Below are positions 8,066 to 17,143 of a stretch of 64,000 nucleotides of DNA, piece after piece; the first letter of the stretch is position 1; the number at the start of each line of letters is the position of its first letter. The translations under genes were made by a program, and so were the position numbers. The stretch comes from Adhaeribacter aquaticus DSM 16391 (GTDB taxonomy: Bacteria; Bacteroidota; Bacteroidia; Cytophagales; Hymenobacteraceae), in contig NZ_KI421517.1 in the NCBI RefSeq assembly GCF_000473365.1, positions 4,414,296-4,478,295 of the forward strand, given 5' to 3'. The notes under the pieces were generated by a model that was not told where the DNA came from, searched no databases, and saw only the letters and a list, made by a program, of their open reading frames with translations.

Positions 8066-8980
8066 TTACCTTACTTTTCCCCGCTTGATTAAATAATTAA
8101 GCAATATTTTTTCAAATGGCTCCTGAATATCTACCGGAATAAAATCTATTTTATATTGCCCGCATTTTAAAGCCAACTCCTGTTTAAAAGCTTTCATGGC
8201 ACTTAAATATTGATCGCGTACCTGAGAGGGTTGCAACTTCACCTCTTCCCCGGTTTCAATGTCTATAAAGACGTAAGGCCGCTCGGCAAATTCGAATTGC
8301 TCTTCCGTTTTTTTATCAGTTACATGAAATAATAAAACCTCATGGTTATTATGCTTCAGGTGTTGCAAGGCAGCCAGTAAACCAGCTGTATCCTCGTTCC
8401 GGCTTAACATATCGCTAAAAAGAATTACCAGGGAACGTTTAGGTATTTGCTGGGCAATCTGGTGTATTACCTCCGAAACATTCGTATTCTTGCCCGGTGA
8501 GGGTTTACTTATTAACTGCTGTAAGTGCAACAATAGGGTGTGTACATGCGAACTAGTTGAACGAACAGGTGTTTGGGCTTCCACTTTATCTGAAAAAGTA
8601 ACTAAACCCACAGCATCTCTTTGTTTTTGAAGCATAGTAGCAATAGCCGCTGCACACAAGGCACTAAAGGTAACTTTGCCATTCGTTTCAACCGGGTAAA
8701 ACATAGAAGGCGATACATCCAGTAAAAGGTGGCACCGCAGGTTGGTTTCTTCCTCATAGCGCTTCACAAATAATTTATCGGTTCGGGCAAAAACTTTCCA
8801 ATCTATGTGCCGGGTGCTTTCTCCGCTGTTATAAAGCCGGTGTTCCGAAAATTCAACTGAAAAGCCATGATAAGGCGACTGATGCAAACCTGTAATAAAC
8901 CCCTCAACCAGTTGTTTGGCCAGAAATTCTAAATTCTCAAATTTCCGCACCGCGGCCAGATCAATAACAGTTTGCTTCAT
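8066..8980 (-). CDS. DUF58 domain protein
   Basis: A 304-residue protein of the DUF58 family, which has a von Willebrand A-like fold and normally works beside a MoxR AAA+ ATPase. The family motif runs through residues 40-70 (HGFSVEFSEHRLYNSGESTRHIDWKVFART). The metal-ion site is in LLLDVSPSMFY (about 86-96), a DxSxS pattern. The gene appears alone here; no moxR lies in the flanks, so the partner must be elsewhere. The protein is cytoplasmic with no signal peptide or membrane segment. The cellular role is not established. Confidence 0.88.
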   Translation of the reverse strand: MKQTVIDLAAVRKFENLEFLAKQLVEGFITGLHQSPYHGFSVEFSEHRLYNSGESTRHIDWKVFARTDKLFVKRYEEETNLRCHLLLDVSPSMFYPVETNGKVTFSALCAAAIATMLQKQRDAVGLVTFSDKVEAQTPVRSTSSHVHTLLLHLQQLISKPSPGKNTNVSEVIHQIAQQIPKRSLVILFSDMLSRNEDTAGLLAALQHLKHNNHEVLLFHVTDKKTEEQFEFAERPYVFIDIETGEEVKLQPSQVRDQYLSAMKAFKQELALKCGQYKIDFIPVDIQEPFEKILLNYLIKRGKVR

Positions 8981-9084
8981 AAATATATTTAGCCTTTAAA
9001 AGAGGTGATTTACGGGCGTTTAAAAATATTTGCTCTTTAAAATAGATTATTTTATCTAAAAATTTTTTAAATAAAGTAAAATAT

Positions 9085-9092
9085 TATATTTG
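9085..9092 (+). promoter_or_regulatory. -7 element (TATATTTG) ahead of the DUF3276 gene
   Basis: An exact match to TAnnTTTG. No convincing -33 TTTG lies at the right spacing. If used, the transcript begins near 9099 and carries a leader of about 140 bases. Confidence 0.4.
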
Positions 9093-9138
9093 TTGAATAT
9101 TAAAGCAAAGCCAAGAAGAGATAAATATTGAAAAATAG

Positions 9139-9175
9139 TTTACTGTTACGTGACTAACGTAAATTTAACAGTAAA
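9139..9175 (+). promoter_or_regulatory. Inverted repeats in the DUF3276 leader
   Basis: TTTACTGTTA (9139-9148) is a perfect 10-bp inverted copy of TAACAGTAAA (9166-9175). Inside it, TTACGT (9146-9151) pairs with ACGTAA (9157-9162). The two helices share bases 9146-9148, so they compete. This could be an RNA switch or a protein-binding site. No known riboswitch class is recognised. Confidence 0.35.
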
Positions 9176-9241
9176 AATTTTTATAAATCATCTAAATACT
9201 TTACTTTAGCCATACATTAGATAAAAAGTTAATTTAGAAAA

Positions 9242-9568
9242 GTGGAAGAGAACAACGAAAAAGCTGAAATTTATTCTCAAAGAATAAGAGCTGGGAAAAG
9301 GACGTATTTCTTTGATGTGAAGTCAACACGGTCAAATGATTACTACCTTACGATTACGGAAAGTAAAAGAAAATTTAAAGATGATGCTTACTCATATGAG
9401 AAGCACAAGATTTTCTTATACAAGGAAGATTTCGCTAAGTTTGTAGAAGCACTTCAGAGCACTATCGACCACGTAAAATCTGAATTACTAACTGAAGATG
9501 TATTAGCTGAACTGGAAAGACAAGCTCAGCAACCAGCTGAAATGGATGATGAATTAAAATGGGAATAG
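9242..9568 (+). CDS. DUF3276 (PUR-alpha-like nucleic-acid-binding) protein
   Basis: A 108-residue protein of the DUF3276/PUR family, small beta-beta-beta-beta-alpha proteins that bind single-stranded DNA or RNA; a Borrelia homologue has been characterised as a nucleic-acid binder. The core is YSQRIRAGKRTYFFDVKSTRSNDYYLTITESKRKF followed by the helix KFVEALQSTIDHVK, with an acidic tail. The start is GTG at 9242; it gives the expected N-terminus and no ATG fits. The gene has a long leader with inverted repeats and a clean terminator, so it is a single-gene unit, possibly autoregulated (inference). Confidence 0.88.
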   Translation: MEENNEKAEIYSQRIRAGKRTYFFDVKSTRSNDYYLTITESKRKFKDDAYSYEKHKIFLYKEDFAKFVEALQSTIDHVKSELLTEDVLAELERQAQQPAEMDDELKWE

Positions 9569-9597
9569 TTTAAAAAGTTCTTAACTACATAATTTAG

Positions 9598-9624
9598 AAG
9601 CTCATGTTTGCATGGGCTTTTTTT
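9598..9624 (+). terminator. Terminator of the DUF3276 gene
   Basis: A 9-bp stem (9598-9606 with 9611-9619, one G-U pair), a TTTG loop and a run of seven T residues. It lies about 30 bases after the stop. Confidence 0.85.
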
Positions 9625-9675
9625 ATTTCCTTTATCTCCTAAAATAAAAATACATTTTACTGCAATTTTGATTTC

Positions 9676-9831
9676 ATGCGCATTTCCTTATAAATTCTTT
9701 TATTTATAATCATAAATACTACCAGGGGTATTGGACAATCCCGGTTTTTCGAAGAAGGCTATTATATCATAAACAATGATACCATTCCAGGTTATATAAA
9801 ACGAAATGATGAAATTAACTTAAGTAAAGTA
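9676..9831 (+). other. Disrupted 5' end of the following gene (in-frame TAA)
   Basis: In the frame of the gene at 9832, ATG at 9676 starts MRISL, then TAA at 9691-9693, then a hydrophobic run ILLFIIII and a GQSRFFEEGYY stretch. Together these read as a signal peptide with a cleavage region interrupted by one stop codon. Codons from 9724 to 9831 (FFEEGYYI, DTIPGYIKRNDE) look fully coding but have no ATG, GTG or TTG. The simplest reading is a recent nonsense mutation (for example AAA to TAA) or a base-call error. Confidence 0.6.
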
Positions 9832-10830
9832 GTGTATTTTAAATCTGGTATAAATGAAAATAAAGAAGAATTACTTTCTCCGGAATTAATCAAAGGATTT
9901 GGTTTTAAAAAAGATGATGTGCATTATGAATCTGTAAAGGCTGAAATCAGAAAGGATACTTTGGCTTTTTCTTCGCCTCGTTTTGCTCGTTTAATTTTAA
10001 GAGGATACACTAATTTATACAAACTTCAGGTCCCTGAAGGTGAAAGAAGGGTAATCTTTAATCCAGATAATACTTTTGTCTTCATCATTAGAAAGGAAAA
10101 TCAAGATTATACACTTGGTCAATATGAGTACTGGACCAATAACCAAGTAAGTGTAAATAAGCGATACATGGGCATTTTAAATATTATAGCTAATGATTGT
10201 GATAAAGATTTAAAAAGCCAGATTGCCAATATTAGCTTTACCGAAAAAGATTTTTCAAATTTTATAGAAAGGTATAATGAATGTAAGTCCCCTGAAGTTA
10301 AAAGTGAGAAATTTAATGCTAAAATTAAGTCTACCCTAAGTCATGGGGTTGAAGCAAGTTTTAATACTTATTTAACACCAGATAATACGCTTCTTTCAAA
10401 TGGGAAAGGATTTCCGTTAGGCTATTTTTGGACTTTAAATAATCCGGAAATCAGCCGCAAATACGCCACCTACTTTGGAATAAATTACCTTTCGTTAGAT
10501 TTTAATTTTTCTCACGAATCAAAGATTCTCCAGCAGGTAATTAGAGTTCCGGCTAAAATGCAAATTATCAGAGTTCCGGTTTCTTTGCAACGTAATTTTG
10601 TTTATTCGCCAAACCAATTATTTAAGCCCTTTTTTAACCTGGGATTGTCTGGTGCCTTTATAATTAAAAATGAAATAGATAATTCTAAATTCTATCCTTA
10701 TTTTAACATTGGTATTGGAGCTAATATTAAAAGCATTCGGTTTGGAGCTTTAATAGAAAACGAAGGGGTTTCATTAAACGGACCAAAAATTATAAAATTT
10801 AGTTTAGGTTATACTTTAAAAAGGACTTAA
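9832..10830 (+). CDS. Secreted/outer-membrane beta-barrel-like protein, probably a broken gene
   Basis: A 332-residue reading from GTG 9832, but the true gene clearly began further upstream and is interrupted (see 9676-9831). It may therefore be a pseudogene or be made without its export signal. The N-terminal half resembles Bacteroidota surface proteins that begin FEEGYYI-DTIPGYI, an inference from pattern. The C-terminal half alternates polar and hydrophobic residues, contains aromatic-rich strands (FFNLGLSGAF, PYFNIGIGANI), and ends FSLGYTLKRT, like a closing outer-membrane barrel strand. The function is unknown. No partner genes are adjacent. Confidence 0.6.
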   Translation: MYFKSGINENKEELLSPELIKGFGFKKDDVHYESVKAEIRKDTLAFSSPRFARLILRGYTNLYKLQVPEGERRVIFNPDNTFVFIIRKENQDYTLGQYEYWTNNQVSVNKRYMGILNIIANDCDKDLKSQIANISFTEKDFSNFIERYNECKSPEVKSEKFNAKIKSTLSHGVEASFNTYLTPDNTLLSNGKGFPLGYFWTLNNPEISRKYATYFGINYLSLDFNFSHESKILQQVIRVPAKMQIIRVPVSLQRNFVYSPNQLFKPFFNLGLSGAFIIKNEIDNSKFYPYFNIGIGANIKSIRFGALIENEGVSLNGPKIIKFSLGYTLKRT

Positions 10831-11016
10831 AAAAAGATGAGCTTAATAAGTCACCATCTTAAGGTGAGTCTCTCTACTAGTGATAAACATAAAATTTTCC
10901 GGTTCCTCCTTTTTCTTTTAACCTTTATACCTTGATTAATAATATCAGATTTTAGATTTGTAACCGGCTTATTATAGGAAATAATAAAACCCATAGCTAT
11001 TACCTAAAATAGTAAG

Positions 11017-11024
11017 TATATTTG
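11017..11024 (+). promoter_or_regulatory. -7 element (TATATTTG) of ychF
   Basis: An exact TAnnTTTG. A possible upstream start for the GTPase (11022) lies inside this element, so it cannot be on the transcript. This supports the ATG at 11112 as the real start, with a leader of about 80 bases. Confidence 0.5.
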
Positions 11025-11111
11025 CACCCGATTTTAAAGGAGGTAAAAGCAAATAATATGCTTTTTGTCTTTTTTCTAATTATACTTTTAACCTTACATT
11101 ATTTTAAATAC

Positions 11112-12209
11112 ATGGGACTTCGTTGCGGAATTGTAGGCTTGCCTAACGTCGGAAAATCTACTTTATTCAATGCTATATCTAGTGCCAAAGCCGAATCGGC
11201 TAACTATCCATTCTGTACCATTGAACCTAATGTTGGGGTAGTAACCGTACCAGACGAGCGTTTGCAAATATTAGAAGAACTGGTGCACCCGGAGCGGGTT
11301 TTGCCTACCATCATAGAATTTGTAGATATTGCCGGATTAGTAAAAGGAGCTAGTAAAGGAGAAGGATTAGGCAATAAATTTTTAGCAAATATCCGGGAAG
11401 TAGATGCCATTATTCACGTTGTACGCTGCTTTGATGATCCTAATATTGTACACGTAGCCGGGGGGGTAGATCCGGTTTTTGATAAAGATGTAATAGATAC
11501 CGAGCTCCAGCTAAAAGATTTGGAATCTATTGATAAAAAAATAGCTAAAGTAGAACGTACCGCTAAATCTGGGGATGCCAAAGCCAAAAAGGAATTTGCG
11601 TCCTTACAAGCTTTCAAAGCCCACCTGGAAAGTGGCAAGAATGCCCGTTCTTTAGGTGCTTCCGAAGAAGATTTAGAAGCAGTAGCCGATTTGCAATTGC
11701 TGACGTTGAAACCAGTTGTTTATGTGGCTAACGTGGACGAAGGCGCTATCAATACTGGTAACCAGTTTGTAGAAGCTCTGAAAGACCATGTAAAAGACGA
11801 AAACGCCCAGGTGGTAGTAATTTCGGCAGCCATTGAAGCGCAAATTGCCGAACTTACTGAACCGGAAGAAAAAGAAATGTTTTTAGCAGAATATGGTCTA
11901 AAAGAATCTGGTTTAAATCAATTAATTAAAGCTTCTTACAGCTTACTAAACCTAATTACGTATTTCACGGCTGGCGTTAAAGAAGTACGTGCTTGGACAA
12001 TCCAGAAAGGTTGGAAAGCACCGCAGGCAGCTGGCGTCATTCACACTGATTTTGAAAAAGGCTTTATCCGGGCTGAGGTAATTAAATTACCCGATTACCA
12101 GGAATTTAAAACTGAAGCAAAAATCAAAGAAGCTGGTAAAATGTCTGTAGAGGGCAAAGAATACGTGGTTCAGGATGGCGACATCATGCACTTCAGATTC
12201 AATGTTTAA
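11112..12209 (+). CDS. ychF: Redox/ribosome-associated GTPase YchF (OLA1 family)
   Basis: A 365-residue protein, the usual length for the family. It binds ribosomes and hydrolyses ATP as well as GTP. The P-loop GLPNVGKST is at residues 9-17, the switch II/G3 region FVDIAGLVKGASKGEGLGN follows, and the altered G4 motif NVDE explains the ATP preference. The C-terminal TGS domain ends GDIMHFRFNV. The open frame extends 30 codons further upstream, but those codons encode a hydrophobic stretch foreign to the family and overlap the promoter, so ATG 11112 is chosen. Confidence 0.96.
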   Translation: MGLRCGIVGLPNVGKSTLFNAISSAKAESANYPFCTIEPNVGVVTVPDERLQILEELVHPERVLPTIIEFVDIAGLVKGASKGEGLGNKFLANIREVDAIIHVVRCFDDPNIVHVAGGVDPVFDKDVIDTELQLKDLESIDKKIAKVERTAKSGDAKAKKEFASLQAFKAHLESGKNARSLGASEEDLEAVADLQLLTLKPVVYVANVDEGAINTGNQFVEALKDHVKDENAQVVVISAAIEAQIAELTEPEEKEMFLAEYGLKESGLNQLIKASYSLLNLITYFTAGVKEVRAWTIQKGWKAPQAAGVIHTDFEKGFIRAEVIKLPDYQEFKTEAKIKEAGKMSVEGKEYVVQDGDIMHFRFNV

Positions 12210-12235
12210 ACTTATTTAACCATAGTTTAAAAGGG

Positions 12236-12268
12236 ATGGCGGCACATAAATTGTCGCCATTTCTTTTT
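12236..12268 (+). terminator. Terminator of ychF
   Basis: A 9-bp stem (12236-12244 with 12252-12260, one G-U pair) followed by TTCTTTTT, located 26 bases after the ychF stop. Confidence 0.8.
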
Positions 12269-12335
12269 AGTTTCTAAATTTAAAGAAGCTGTTATTATCC
12301 TTTAAAAGGTGTTTAAGCAGCTATTAAGTAAATAT

Positions 12336-13592
12336 TTAGGTAGGTACTATCGTTGCTTCCGGGTTGGCTTTGGGCTCAAGTTTGCTCTTTTTAAACCGGA
12401 GGTAATACATCAATCCTAATATAAGAATAGCTCCAAATGTATAAACAGAAAGATCTTCTAAAACCATAAAATTCCGGCGGCCAACCAAATCATAATTATT
12501 CCCTCCTAATAACACACAACCTGCTGCCAACATTACTTTGGCGAAGGTTCTTAATCTGGCTACCTGAGACAAGAGGAATACCACACAGGGTACAGCAAAG
12601 AGAAAAGCGTTCATGCTGGTTACTGCAAATAAAGGAATCAAGCAAATTAAGATGGCTCCTTCGGCCACAATTGGTTGTTTGGCGGAATTCCCCTTTTTTA
12701 TAAAAAACAAGAAGCTAATACCAATAAGAGCCAACATGGTTAGTTGGTATACCTTAGCAGCAATAGCATTATCAACCAGGTATTGTAAAGGCGTGTACCG
12801 GGCAACTACCGAAAAAATAGTATGGTTGCCGGGCTCCAGTAAGCTTTGTTTAGCTTTTAACTCTACCGCTAATTCCTGGAACCAATTTATATAAAGATGT
12901 TTAAAGGCGGTTAAACCCGGGTAAAAAAGCAACGGCACCAGGCTAAGAACTCCTACAAAAATTAAGGTATAAAAAAGGGCTTTGGCTTTCTTTCTTAAAA
13001 AGAAATAAGGCAGAAATATCAATCCAAAAGGCTTTATAAATAAGCTGGTGGCTAAAAGAAACCCTGCGGTTTTATATTTTTTAAATACCAAGTTCTGCAA
13101 CATGAAAACATATAAGGCCAGCAACAATAGGTTTACCTGCCCCAAATGAAGTTCCCGGTGTAAATGCGTAACGGCCGTTAAGAACGTTAAAAGCAATACT
13201 GTATTTTGCTTCTGCTCTATCGGCAGCTCCTGCTCTCCCCTTCCCGAAAGTTTATAAAAGGTATAAAGGGTTAATGCAAAAATGATAATTAACAAAAACC
13301 AGAATACCACATTGGCTACCGAATAAGGCAATAAAGAAAGCGGAATAAAATAAAATGCACTGGTCGGGGAATATTTAAAAACAAAATGGCCATCTTCCTT
13401 TAGCCGGTAAAGTTCCTGGCCGTGTAAAAAGCGGTTAGCTGTTTTATAATAAACCTCAAAATCGTGCATATAAAACCTGCCGTTTATGACTTCACCAGTA
13501 AAAAGGAACAGGCTGGTAATAAGGATCAGGAATAACCAGAGATTCTGCTTCGTAAAGAGGTAGGGCATAAAAATTAGGAATAAAAAAAGCAT
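12336..13592 (-). CDS. GT87/DUF2029 integral-membrane glycosyltransferase
   Basis: A 418-residue protein with about ten transmembrane helices, of the GT-C superfamily glycosyltransferase 87 (DUF2029) group, which includes mycobacterial polyprenol-phosphate mannosyltransferases. The first extracytoplasmic loop DFEVYYKTANRFLHGQELY carries the Asp expected to be catalytic, and FKYSPTSAFYFIPL and HLGQVNLLLLAL are conserved family segments. It would move a sugar from a lipid carrier outside the membrane; acceptor and sugar are unknown. A -7 element TATATTTG lies at 13658-13651, about 50 bases before the start, so it is probably a separate unit from the plug gene upstream. Confidence 0.85.
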   Translation of the reverse strand: MLFLFLIFMPYLFTKQNLWLFLILITSLFLFTGEVINGRFYMHDFEVYYKTANRFLHGQELYRLKEDGHFVFKYSPTSAFYFIPLSLLPYSVANVVFWFLLIIIFALTLYTFYKLSGRGEQELPIEQKQNTVLLLTFLTAVTHLHRELHLGQVNLLLLALYVFMLQNLVFKKYKTAGFLLATSLFIKPFGLIFLPYFFLRKKAKALFYTLIFVGVLSLVPLLFYPGLTAFKHLYINWFQELAVELKAKQSLLEPGNHTIFSVVARYTPLQYLVDNAIAAKVYQLTMLALIGISFLFFIKKGNSAKQPIVAEGAILICLIPLFAVTSMNAFLFAVPCVVFLLSQVARLRTFAKVMLAAGCVLLGGNNYDLVGRRNFMVLEDLSVYTFGAILILGLMYYLRFKKSKLEPKANPEATIVPT

Positions 13593-13650
13593 TAAACTTT
13601 TTAATGCTTTATATTATAAATATTACCGATTTAGGTATTTAAGTACTCCA

Positions 13651-13658
13651 CAAATATA
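13651..13658 (-). promoter_or_regulatory. -7 element of the GT87 gene
   Basis: The minus strand reads TATATTTG, an exact TAnnTTTG, in the 97-base gap upstream of the GT87 start. No convincing -33 box at ideal spacing. Confidence 0.4.
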
Positions 13659-13689
13659 GCTAAACAAGCCTCAATTTAACTTATAATTA

Positions 13690-15015
13690 TTACCTTCTAG
13701 GGTTAAACGGAACTACCTGGTAGCCTATTAATAAATCGGTGCGGGTCCCGGGTGGACGGTAATAAACTAAAATATCATACATATTTTCGGTATTACTGAA
13801 ACTGCCCTCAAAATAAGTTTCGTCCGGGGCTGTTGCTCCCTGTTGCACTGCGTAACTATAATTATAATAACCTTGTTTTAAATACACCCGGCCCACATAA
13901 GACTGAGAAGTAGCATCGTATTGCATTTTAAATGCATCGTTTAGTTTCCAGCCTGTTAATTCACCAAAAATGTAAACATTACCGGGAGCAGGCTGCGGCG
14001 CTGCTAATTGAAAAGTTACCCAGTTATAGTCGGAACTAAGAGGATTATTAAAATCGCGGCTGCCAAACACCCGCCGACCATTTATATCAATCTGCTGACT
14101 AAACGGGTCTTTAGCCCTACTCTTTTCAGGTATTAACCTGATTTCTTCGGGTACCACTTCTCGGTTAGCTGCGGCTACATTGGCCCCTAAAGCCCGCCGG
14201 GTCCGGTTATCGAAAAAACGATATTCGTTAAGTCCCAAGAAAGTATGTTGCAATTCAAAAAAGTTGTATTCTAACCGTCTTTCTGTTTCCCGTACGTACA
14301 GCGGTTTAATATTCTGTTTGGCATTGTCCCACCTAAAATTTTGCCGTAAAACCACTTTAACTTCCTGAGCCGGATTTACTAACTGGTACTGCGGATAAAA
14401 AATATTAAAATCTACCTGCTGATTAGTAAACCGGGCATTGCCTCCGGTAGTTAAATTAGGGGTTGCCCCAACCGTTACACTTTGTTCGTAAATCAAAATT
14501 CTCCGGGATAATACATTACGCCCATTCTGATCTGCGACTACCAATAAATAATTACCGCTTAATTTTACTGGCGGCACTCTAAAGCGGTAGTGAAAATAAG
14601 GAACTTTGGTATTATAAGAAGGCGAAATATCGGTAATATAAAATTCATTTAAATCAGGCATGTACTGGCTTTGAGTCAACCTCGATTCCTTCCAATCTGC
14701 ATCACAGTAAATCAGCTTTGCCACAAAGCGTTGCTGCTGCGCATTTACCTGATCAAATTCCAGTACGATAGGCTGATCCTGACTTAAAGAAATTACCGGC
14801 GGATTTAAAACCTCCTCCGGATGGCCACTCTGGACATAACATTGAACCGATTGAATATTAGGACTATAAACATAATCCTCGAAACGTAGAGGAACCTCGG
14901 CATAGGAAGCCCCTCCACCACCTTCTACCCCGGCTTGCTGCGTTACCGGAACACATCCCTGCAACAGCATTAAAATTATAAAGACATAAATTATTTTATA
15001 ACAAGGCTGTTGCAT
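13690..15015 (-). CDS. DUF5103 lipoprotein, type IX secretion plug-type protein
   Basis: A 441-residue exported lipoprotein. The signal peptide ends in the lipobox LLQGC (Cys21), and the rest is beta-rich. It matches DUF5103, the family that includes the Plug protein closing the SprA translocon of the type IX secretion system in Flavobacterium johnsoniae. The C-terminal region (VYIFGELTGWKLNDAFKM) resembles the conserved end of that family. The gene starts 14 bases after the ABC-F gene stops on the same strand, so the two are probably cotranscribed. The family is firm; being a lipid-anchored form and its exact T9SS role are inference. Confidence 0.82.
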   Translation of the reverse strand: MQQPCYKIIYVFIILMLLQGCVPVTQQAGVEGGGGASYAEVPLRFEDYVYSPNIQSVQCYVQSGHPEEVLNPPVISLSQDQPIVLEFDQVNAQQQRFVAKLIYCDADWKESRLTQSQYMPDLNEFYITDISPSYNTKVPYFHYRFRVPPVKLSGNYLLVVADQNGRNVLSRRILIYEQSVTVGATPNLTTGGNARFTNQQVDFNIFYPQYQLVNPAQEVKVVLRQNFRWDNAKQNIKPLYVRETERRLEYNFFELQHTFLGLNEYRFFDNRTRRALGANVAAANREVVPEEIRLIPEKSRAKDPFSQQIDINGRRVFGSRDFNNPLSSDYNWVTFQLAAPQPAPGNVYIFGELTGWKLNDAFKMQYDATSQSYVGRVYLKQGYYNYSYAVQQGATAPDETYFEGSFSNTENMYDILVYYRPPGTRTDLLIGYQVVPFNPRR

Positions 15016-15029
15016 CGGATTTTCTGGAT

Positions 15030-16973
15030 TTAGTTTGATTTTAATTTTACTTCTAAAGCATCAATAGATTCCATTACGGATTCCCATTGGGAATTTTTTT
15101 GATCCAGTACTTGCTTCCTGGCTTCGAATTTGGAAGTTATTTCCTGTAGCGTATTTAAATCACTATATACTTTCGGGTCAGCCAATTGTTCTTCGTAACC
15201 CGCTAGTTCCGTTTCCAGGCTTTCTATTTCCTGCTCCAGTTGTTTTAGCTGCTGATTCAGGCGCTTTAAATCATTTTGGAGGTTATTGCTATCGTTGAAA
15301 ACAGGTTTTGGTTTTTCAGACGTAATAGTTTTAGCTTCCTGCTTATCATTTTTTACACCGAGTTTACGGGCTTCCTTATCACGTTGCTCCTGCCAGTATT
15401 CGTACTCATGGTAAGTGCCCGGGTATTCTTTTAACTGATAATCCTCAATATACCAGATTTTATTGGCCACATTCTCTACAAAGTACCGGTCGTGGGAAAT
15501 AACCATAAAGGTACCTTCGTATTGCTCCAGGGCCTGAATCAGGATGTTAACTGATTGCATATCCAGGTGGTTGGTAGGCTCATCAAGTAACAAAAAGTTA
15601 GCCTCTGATATTAAGGTTTTAGCTAAGGCAACCCGCGATTTCTCGCCACCTGATAACACCTTTATTTTTTTAAATACCGCATCACCTGTAAACAGGAAAG
15701 AACCTAAAATGGTCCTAAGTTCCATTTCGTTACGGTTACTACCTGCCTCGCTAAGCTCCTGTAAAATTTCGTTTTCCACGTTCAGGGATTCCAACTGGTG
15801 CTGAGCATAAAAAGCCATAATAACGTTATGGCCCATTTGCCGTTTGCCTTCAATTGGTTCGGTTCCGGCTATAATCCGCATTAAGGTAGATTTACCTTTA
15901 CCGTTGGCCCCAATTAAGGCGATTTTATCGCCCCTTTCAATATTAACGTGGGTATTTTTAAGAATTACTTTTTCGCCGTAGCTCTTACTTATATTTTCCA
16001 GCCGTAGCAAATGCCGGCCCGGCTCTACTTTAAACTGAAATTTAAAATTTACTTTAGGGGCATCAGCCGCCACATCCTCAATCCGTTCCATCCGATCGAG
16101 CGCTTTCATTCTGGATTGAGCCTGCTTTGCTTTAGTTGCTTTAGCTTTAAACCGCTCAATAAACCGCTCTGTCTGCCGTATTTGTGCCTGCTGGTTTTCG
16201 AAAGCTCCTTTTTGGATTTCGTTCCGAAGTGCTTTTTCCTCTACATAAAAGCTGTAGTTCCCGGCATATACATTTAATTTTTGCTGGGATACTTCCACCG
16301 TCATGTTGGTTGTTTTATCTAAAAACTCCCGGTCATGTGATACAATTATTACGGATCCCTCATAGCCTTCCAAATAAGTTTCCAGCCATTTAATGGACGG
16401 TAAATCCAAGTGGTTGGTAGGCTCATCCAATAATAATAAAGAAGGTTTCTGCAATAATATTTTAGCCAACATAACGCGCATGCGCCATCCACCCGAAAAA
16501 GTTTTAAGCGGACGTTGCAAATCATCTGTAGAAAAGCCTAAACCTTCTAAAATTTCTTCGGCTTTGCTTTGAATATTATAACCATCCAGAGCTTCAAACT
16601 GATCCTGTAATTTAGCCAGTTTATCTACCAATTCATCCCGGTAATCAGTTTCGAATTCAAGTAGTACTTCATCAATCTTTTTTTGCAAATCCAGGGCTTC
16701 CTGAAAAGCCTGCATGGCCACCGATAAAATACTTTCATGAGTATCATAAGAAAGTAAATCCTGGTTAAGGAAACCCAAAGTCGTTTCCCGGCTCATTTGA
16801 ATACTACCGGCATCGGGTTTATACTCCCCTACCAGTACGCGTAACAAAGTAGATTTACCGGTACCATTTAAACCAATTAAACCTATTTTATCTTTGGGTT
16901 TTATGTGCAGGTTGGCATCTTCGTAAAGGGTACGACTACCAAAATGAAAATCGAGGTTATTAATAGAAATCAT
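15030..16973 (-). CDS. ABC-F family ATPase (Uup/EttA type)
   Basis: A 647-residue soluble protein with two ABC domains and no membrane part. Domain 1 has the Walker A GLNGTGKST (34-42), the signature FSGGWRMRV and the Walker B LLLLDEPTNHLD. Domain 2 has GANGKGKST, LSGGEKSRV and FLLLDEPTNHLD. Between them is the basic linker KAKATKAKQAQSRMKALDRM that enters the ribosomal E site in this family. The C-terminus is a Uup-like coiled coil rich in Gln/Glu/Leu. It acts on translating ribosomes; antibiotic resistance is not implied. A TAGCTTTG element lies about 20 bases upstream. Confidence 0.93.
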   Translation of the reverse strand: MISINNLDFHFGSRTLYEDANLHIKPKDKIGLIGLNGTGKSTLLRVLVGEYKPDAGSIQMSRETTLGFLNQDLLSYDTHESILSVAMQAFQEALDLQKKIDEVLLEFETDYRDELVDKLAKLQDQFEALDGYNIQSKAEEILEGLGFSTDDLQRPLKTFSGGWRMRVMLAKILLQKPSLLLLDEPTNHLDLPSIKWLETYLEGYEGSVIIVSHDREFLDKTTNMTVEVSQQKLNVYAGNYSFYVEEKALRNEIQKGAFENQQAQIRQTERFIERFKAKATKAKQAQSRMKALDRMERIEDVAADAPKVNFKFQFKVEPGRHLLRLENISKSYGEKVILKNTHVNIERGDKIALIGANGKGKSTLMRIIAGTEPIEGKRQMGHNVIMAFYAQHQLESLNVENEILQELSEAGSNRNEMELRTILGSFLFTGDAVFKKIKVLSGGEKSRVALAKTLISEANFLLLDEPTNHLDMQSVNILIQALEQYEGTFMVISHDRYFVENVANKIWYIEDYQLKEYPGTYHEYEYWQEQRDKEARKLGVKNDKQEAKTITSEKPKPVFNDSNNLQNDLKRLNQQLKQLEQEIESLETELAGYEEQLADPKVYSDLNTLQEITSKFEARKQVLDQKNSQWESVMESIDALEVKLKSN

Positions 16974-16993
16974 GAATTCGCAGAAATAAAATG

Positions 16994-17001
16994 CAAAGCT
17001 A
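16994..17001 (-). promoter_or_regulatory. -7 element (TAGCTTTG) of the ABC-F gene
   Basis: An exact minus-strand match 20 bases before the ATG. A TTG lies 16 bases further upstream, slightly closer than the usual spacing. Confidence 0.5.
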
Positions 17002-17143
17002 ACAATTTGAAACGAAACAAGAAGGTGCTTTAGTTCGCTATTTCATTAGCCAATACATCCTTTTGCGTAATTCGGAAGAGCCTAATCTAAAGCTGTGTTC
17101 TGCTTTTCTGCTAAAAAAGCTTTCTTAAAAGGAAATTTGTTAT

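Noticed and set aside
15030-16973. Antibiotic-resistance role for the ABC-F protein
   Set aside because: Its domain layout with a C-terminal coiled coil fits the housekeeping Uup/EttA-type group, and no resistance-type context is present.
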